In this document: piece by piece, positions 7,089 to 8,969 of the stretch
Layout: the number at the start of each line of letters is the position of its first letter
Position numbering within the stretch: position 1 is the stretch's first letter
DNA from: an uncultured Eubacteriales bacterium
GTDB taxonomy: Bacteria > Bacillota > Clostridia > Oscillospirales > CAG-272
Length of the DNA: 8,969 bases
NCBI GenBank assembly: GCA_900552255.1
Contig: URZF01000045.1
Coordinates: forward strand, 1-8,969
Reading direction: 5' to 3'
The notes under the pieces: model-generated
The model's input: only the letters and a program-made list of their open reading frames with translations
Told to the model about the DNA's origin: nothing
Database searches by the model: none
Program-made: the position numbers and the translations under genes

Positions 7089-7564
7089 AGAAATCCCCTC
7101 CAATCTACATCGTCAAGGCACCCCACACCTGTTCTGGAATCGCAGGTCTCCTCCCGAAGCTGCGTCTTGCAAAGAACATATAGGCGAATCTCTTCCCCGC
7201 ACTGCTTACAGGAAAAAAAGACCTCGTGATAATAATATCCGTTTTCCTTTGCTTGGGACGTATAAAACACCCTTATTGTCGAAAGCTTCACCGTATGGAC
7301 CTCATAATGCGCTTCATAATCACAGGAGCCCCAAATACAATAGGCATAATGATAGACGGAGGCGTCCACATCCTGCGAAACCGACGAGGCATCCCGATAC
7401 CGGACGTAATGCTCGCAGGCGTCGTTCGGAAACATTTCCCGATTTTCCGCACGGAAGCTCTCGCCAAAGGCGGCAAGCTCAAAATAGACATCGCCTTTCC
7501 CGCAGGAAACCAATGTCAGAAAAAGACACAGCAGAACCGCCGCGCTCATGATTCGTTTTTTCAT
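7055..7564 (-). CDS. Cysteine-rich lipoprotein of unknown function
   Basis: A 169-residue exported lipoprotein I do not recognise. Residues 1-21 are a signal peptide with lipobox LVSC (C21 lipidated). The mature part carries nine further cysteines (50, 76, 81, 119, 122, 132, 141, 149, 160), including a CKQC pair at 119-122, and five histidines (52, 72, 86, 90, 113), with many Tyr. That pattern fits a small disulfide-stabilised or metal-binding domain; nothing in the sequence decides between these. It has a good site, AAGGAGGG at 7571-7578, six bases before the ATG. It lies 23 nt after the gene upstream, and its end overlaps the permease start by 34 nt, so it is made together with the ABC transporter and may be its extracytoplasmic partner, sensor or cargo-binding protein. 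This role is inferred from position only. Confidence 0.75.
   Translation of the reverse strand: MKKRIMSAAVLLCLFLTLVSCGKGDVYFELAAFGESFRAENREMFPNDACEHYVRYRDASSVSQDVDASVYHYAYCIWGSCDYEAHYEVHTVKLSTIRVFYTSQAKENGYYYHEVFFSCKQCGEEIRLYVLCKTQLREETCDSRTGVGCLDDVDWRGFLCDTPYAISDD
7095..7101 (-). promoter_or_regulatory. Ribosome binding site setting the GTG start of the MacB-type permease
   Basis: The minus strand reads GGAGGGG, six bases before GTG 7086-7088. The site lies inside the end of the upstream Cys-rich lipoprotein gene, so ribosomes finishing that gene cover it. This argues for the GTG start over the in-frame TTG at 7101-7103. Confidence 0.7.
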
Positions 7565-7587
7565 GGACGCCCCTCCTTATTTATGTT

Positions 7588-8880
7588 TTACTGCTCATGA
7601 ACCTGCTCGCTCCACGTGTCCTCCGTCACCTCATAGGGCATCAGAGATTCCAAAAAGCCCTCCGAAAATTCATATGGATTGTCTATATTCCCTTCTTTGA
7701 GCTCCTGACGTACCTGAATCGATGTCAGCGCATGAAAATGCTTCAGATCCTCTTCAAGCCCTGCCGGAATATTGCCGTTTGATTTTTCGTCAAAAAATTC
7801 CGAATAGGAATAGGATGCGTATACAATATGACTGCCGTCATTGTCATCCTCAGTGTAATATCCCAAATAAATAGACGGCTCACGTGAAAGACCGGTCTGA
7901 TTGTCCGTTATCGCATAGTTGATCGTCAAAATTTGGATGGCAAGCAAATCCCCCTCCGAATAGTCACCGCCGAAAAATTTCCGAAAAACGGCATCCAAAA
8001 AAGGATTGGTCATTTCGATCGATTCGCCGGAATAGCAATCCGCCGGGTCCAGCGCCAGCTTGACGGTCTCATAAAAGAGCCGCCCATTCTCATCCGCTTT
8101 CACGACCTCAAGCTCCCTATCCCATACGGTACCTCTATAATGAGAAACCGGGAGATAAATCACTACAGGGGATTCCATGGGCAGAGACTGAGCGCTCTTT
8201 TGGCCAGTCGAACCGGTATAAATCTCATATTGATAATTTTCAACATAAATCCCTCTGAGATTGTGTAGATAGTACCGTCCGTTTCCCGACAGCGTGATCT
8301 TCACCGCGTTGTGCTCCGCGACAAACTCTTCTTTTACGGTAAGCGTCGGCTCCTTTTCCCGATAATACAGGCGCCAGCTCTCGCGAAGCGATTCCCGTTT
8401 TTCCGCCACCGGCTTACATGCCTCAATCAATGCCTCCGCTTCCTCGACAGCCTTTTCCGAAAGTGTAAATTCTCCCGCATAATTCGGATATTTGTCAGGA
8501 AGCGCAAGCAGCTCCTCCGCATATTCCGTAAGCTTTAAATCAATGCCGTTGAAAGAGAGCGCAAGCACGGTCATTCTCTCTTCGGCAGAAAATTCATAAG
8601 AAGTACTCAACCAATAATCCACCACAATGCCAAGCGTAACGGGGATCAAGTCCACTTCTCTGTCGGAAAGCAACGTATAGATATGATATAGAATAGATTC
8701 ATACGGAGCCGTAAATGATTCGACATTTTCCGTTTTCAAGTAGGCCGCGACAAACCCGTCCTGTGTATCTGTGCCCTCATTATCCAAATAGTGCTGGACA
8801 AGCATAGCATAATAGGAAATGCCGCAAAGCGCCTGAAAATAGTCGTATTCATAGGTGCCCTTACGATATCCGAATACCGA
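7588..8880 (-). CDS. Large exported-looking protein of unknown function, 5' end missing
   Basis: The frame ends at TAA 7588-7590. The first ATG is at 8803-8805 (405 residues), but it has no ribosome binding site, and convincing protein sequence continues upstream of it (FGYRKGTYEYDYFQALCGIS, up to about 8880). The real start is therefore further upstream and lost where the composition changes. What remains has a helical N-terminal half (for example KAVEEAEALIEACKPVAEKR) and a strand-rich C-terminal half (VKITLSGNGRYYLHNL, PVVIYLPVS). It is acidic and tyrosine-rich, with no membrane helix and no sortase motif. I do not recognise a family. A helical-plus-beta layout with an early cysteine recalls thioester-type surface proteins, but no clear motif for these is present. 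It lies 23 nt upstream of the Cys-rich lipoprotein gene on the same strand, so it probably belongs to the same transporter operon and acts outside the membrane. Confidence 0.65.
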   Translation of the reverse strand, partial: SVFGYRKGTYEYDYFQALCGISYYAMLVQHYLDNEGTDTQDGFVAAYLKTENVESFTAPYESILYHIYTLLSDREVDLIPVTLGIVVDYWLSTSYEFSAEERMTVLALSFNGIDLKLTEYAEELLALPDKYPNYAGEFTLSEKAVEEAEALIEACKPVAEKRESLRESWRLYYREKEPTLTVKEEFVAEHNAVKITLSGNGRYYLHNLRGIYVENYQYEIYTGSTGQKSAQSLPMESPVVIYLPVSHYRGTVWDRELEVVKADENGRLFYETVKLALDPADCYSGESIEMTNPFLDAVFRKFFGGDYSEGDLLAIQILTINYAITDNQTGLSREPSIYLGYYTEDDNDGSHIVYASYSYSEFFDEKSNGNIPAGLEEDLKHFHALTSIQVRQELKEGNIDNPYEFSEGFLESLMPYEVTEDTWSEQVHEQ

Positions 8881-8969
8881 TGAAGCGTCGGGCGAGCAGC
8901 ATGGCTTGGCTGGACAGGCTGTCGGCGACGGTCTCGTCCAGCTGGGCGAGACCGTCCGTCAGCTGGCTC
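8881..8969. other. GC-rich terminal segment, probably a second junction
   Basis: By hand count 61 of these 89 bases are G or C, against 43 of the 100 bases before. The unknown gene's reading frame stays open to a stop at 8959-8961, but its translation here is Pro/Ser/Cys-rich and unlike the rest of the protein. Another minus frame reads SQLTDGLAQLDETVADSLSS from the window edge and then stops at 8861-8863, shortly after the join. That translation has a coiled-coil-like pattern and looks the more protein-like of the minus frames. I cannot identify it. Confidence 0.45.

Noticed and set aside
6444..7229. A 261-codon plus-strand open frame
   Set aside because: It lies antisense to the MacB-type permease and lipoprotein, is rich in Arg and His, and has no recognisable motif; a shadow of high-GC third positions.
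7588..8880. Thioester-domain (TQXA-type) adhesin for the unknown protein
   Set aside because: There is an early cysteine and a TDTQDG stretch, but not the expected spacing or flanking motif, and no sortase signal. Too weak to call.

Overview
The window looks like DNA from a Gram-positive, clostridial-type Firmicute of moderate GC, probably Lachnospiraceae-like. The reasons are strong AGGAGG-type ribosome binding sites before nearly every gene, lipobox signal peptides, heavy use of overlapping start and stop codons, and the gene families themselves (a clostridial-looking glutamate synthase N-terminus, VTC + DUF4956 + Cthe_2159-type protein, MacB/FtsX-type ABC exporter). This placement is inference from gene content; no rRNA or other marker is present.

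Layout. Positions 1-183 (minus strand) encode the first residues of a glutamate synthase large subunit, running off the left edge. It abuts, back to back and with no intergenic space, the C-terminal part of a VTC polyphosphate polymerase-type protein on the plus strand (about 202-444). Both genes appear to lose their 5' ends at about 184-204, so this is a junction, either a rearrangement or an assembly chimera. The plus-strand operon then continues with a DUF4956 membrane protein (437-1105) and a large lipoprotein with a Cthe_2159-like parallel beta-helix (1102-3039). It ends in a strong hairpin (3056-3090) that can terminate transcription from both directions.

The rest (3123 to about 8880) is one convergent minus-strand operon, read from right to left. 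In order it holds a long secreted-looking protein of unknown function that lacks its 5' end (7588 to about 8880), a small cysteine-rich lipoprotein (7055-7564), a four-helix MacB/FtsX-type permease (5619-7088), a second permease with only three visible membrane helices and a long C-terminal extracytoplasmic domain (3826-5622), and the ATPase (3123-3839). From the Cys-rich lipoprotein onward the genes overlap by 34, 4 and 14 nt, so they are probably translationally coupled and form one transporter or mechanotransmission complex. The last 89 bases (8881-8969) have a much higher GC content and do not continue the unknown gene sensibly, suggesting a second junction.

The two operons point to the cell surface: a VTC/DUF4956/beta-helix module, likely a membrane enzyme system coupled to an exported polysaccharide-binding protein, and an ABC machine with two accessory exported proteins. 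No RNA genes, CRISPR array, insertion sequence, origin or promoter could be supported; promoters of both operons lie outside the window or were lost at the junctions.
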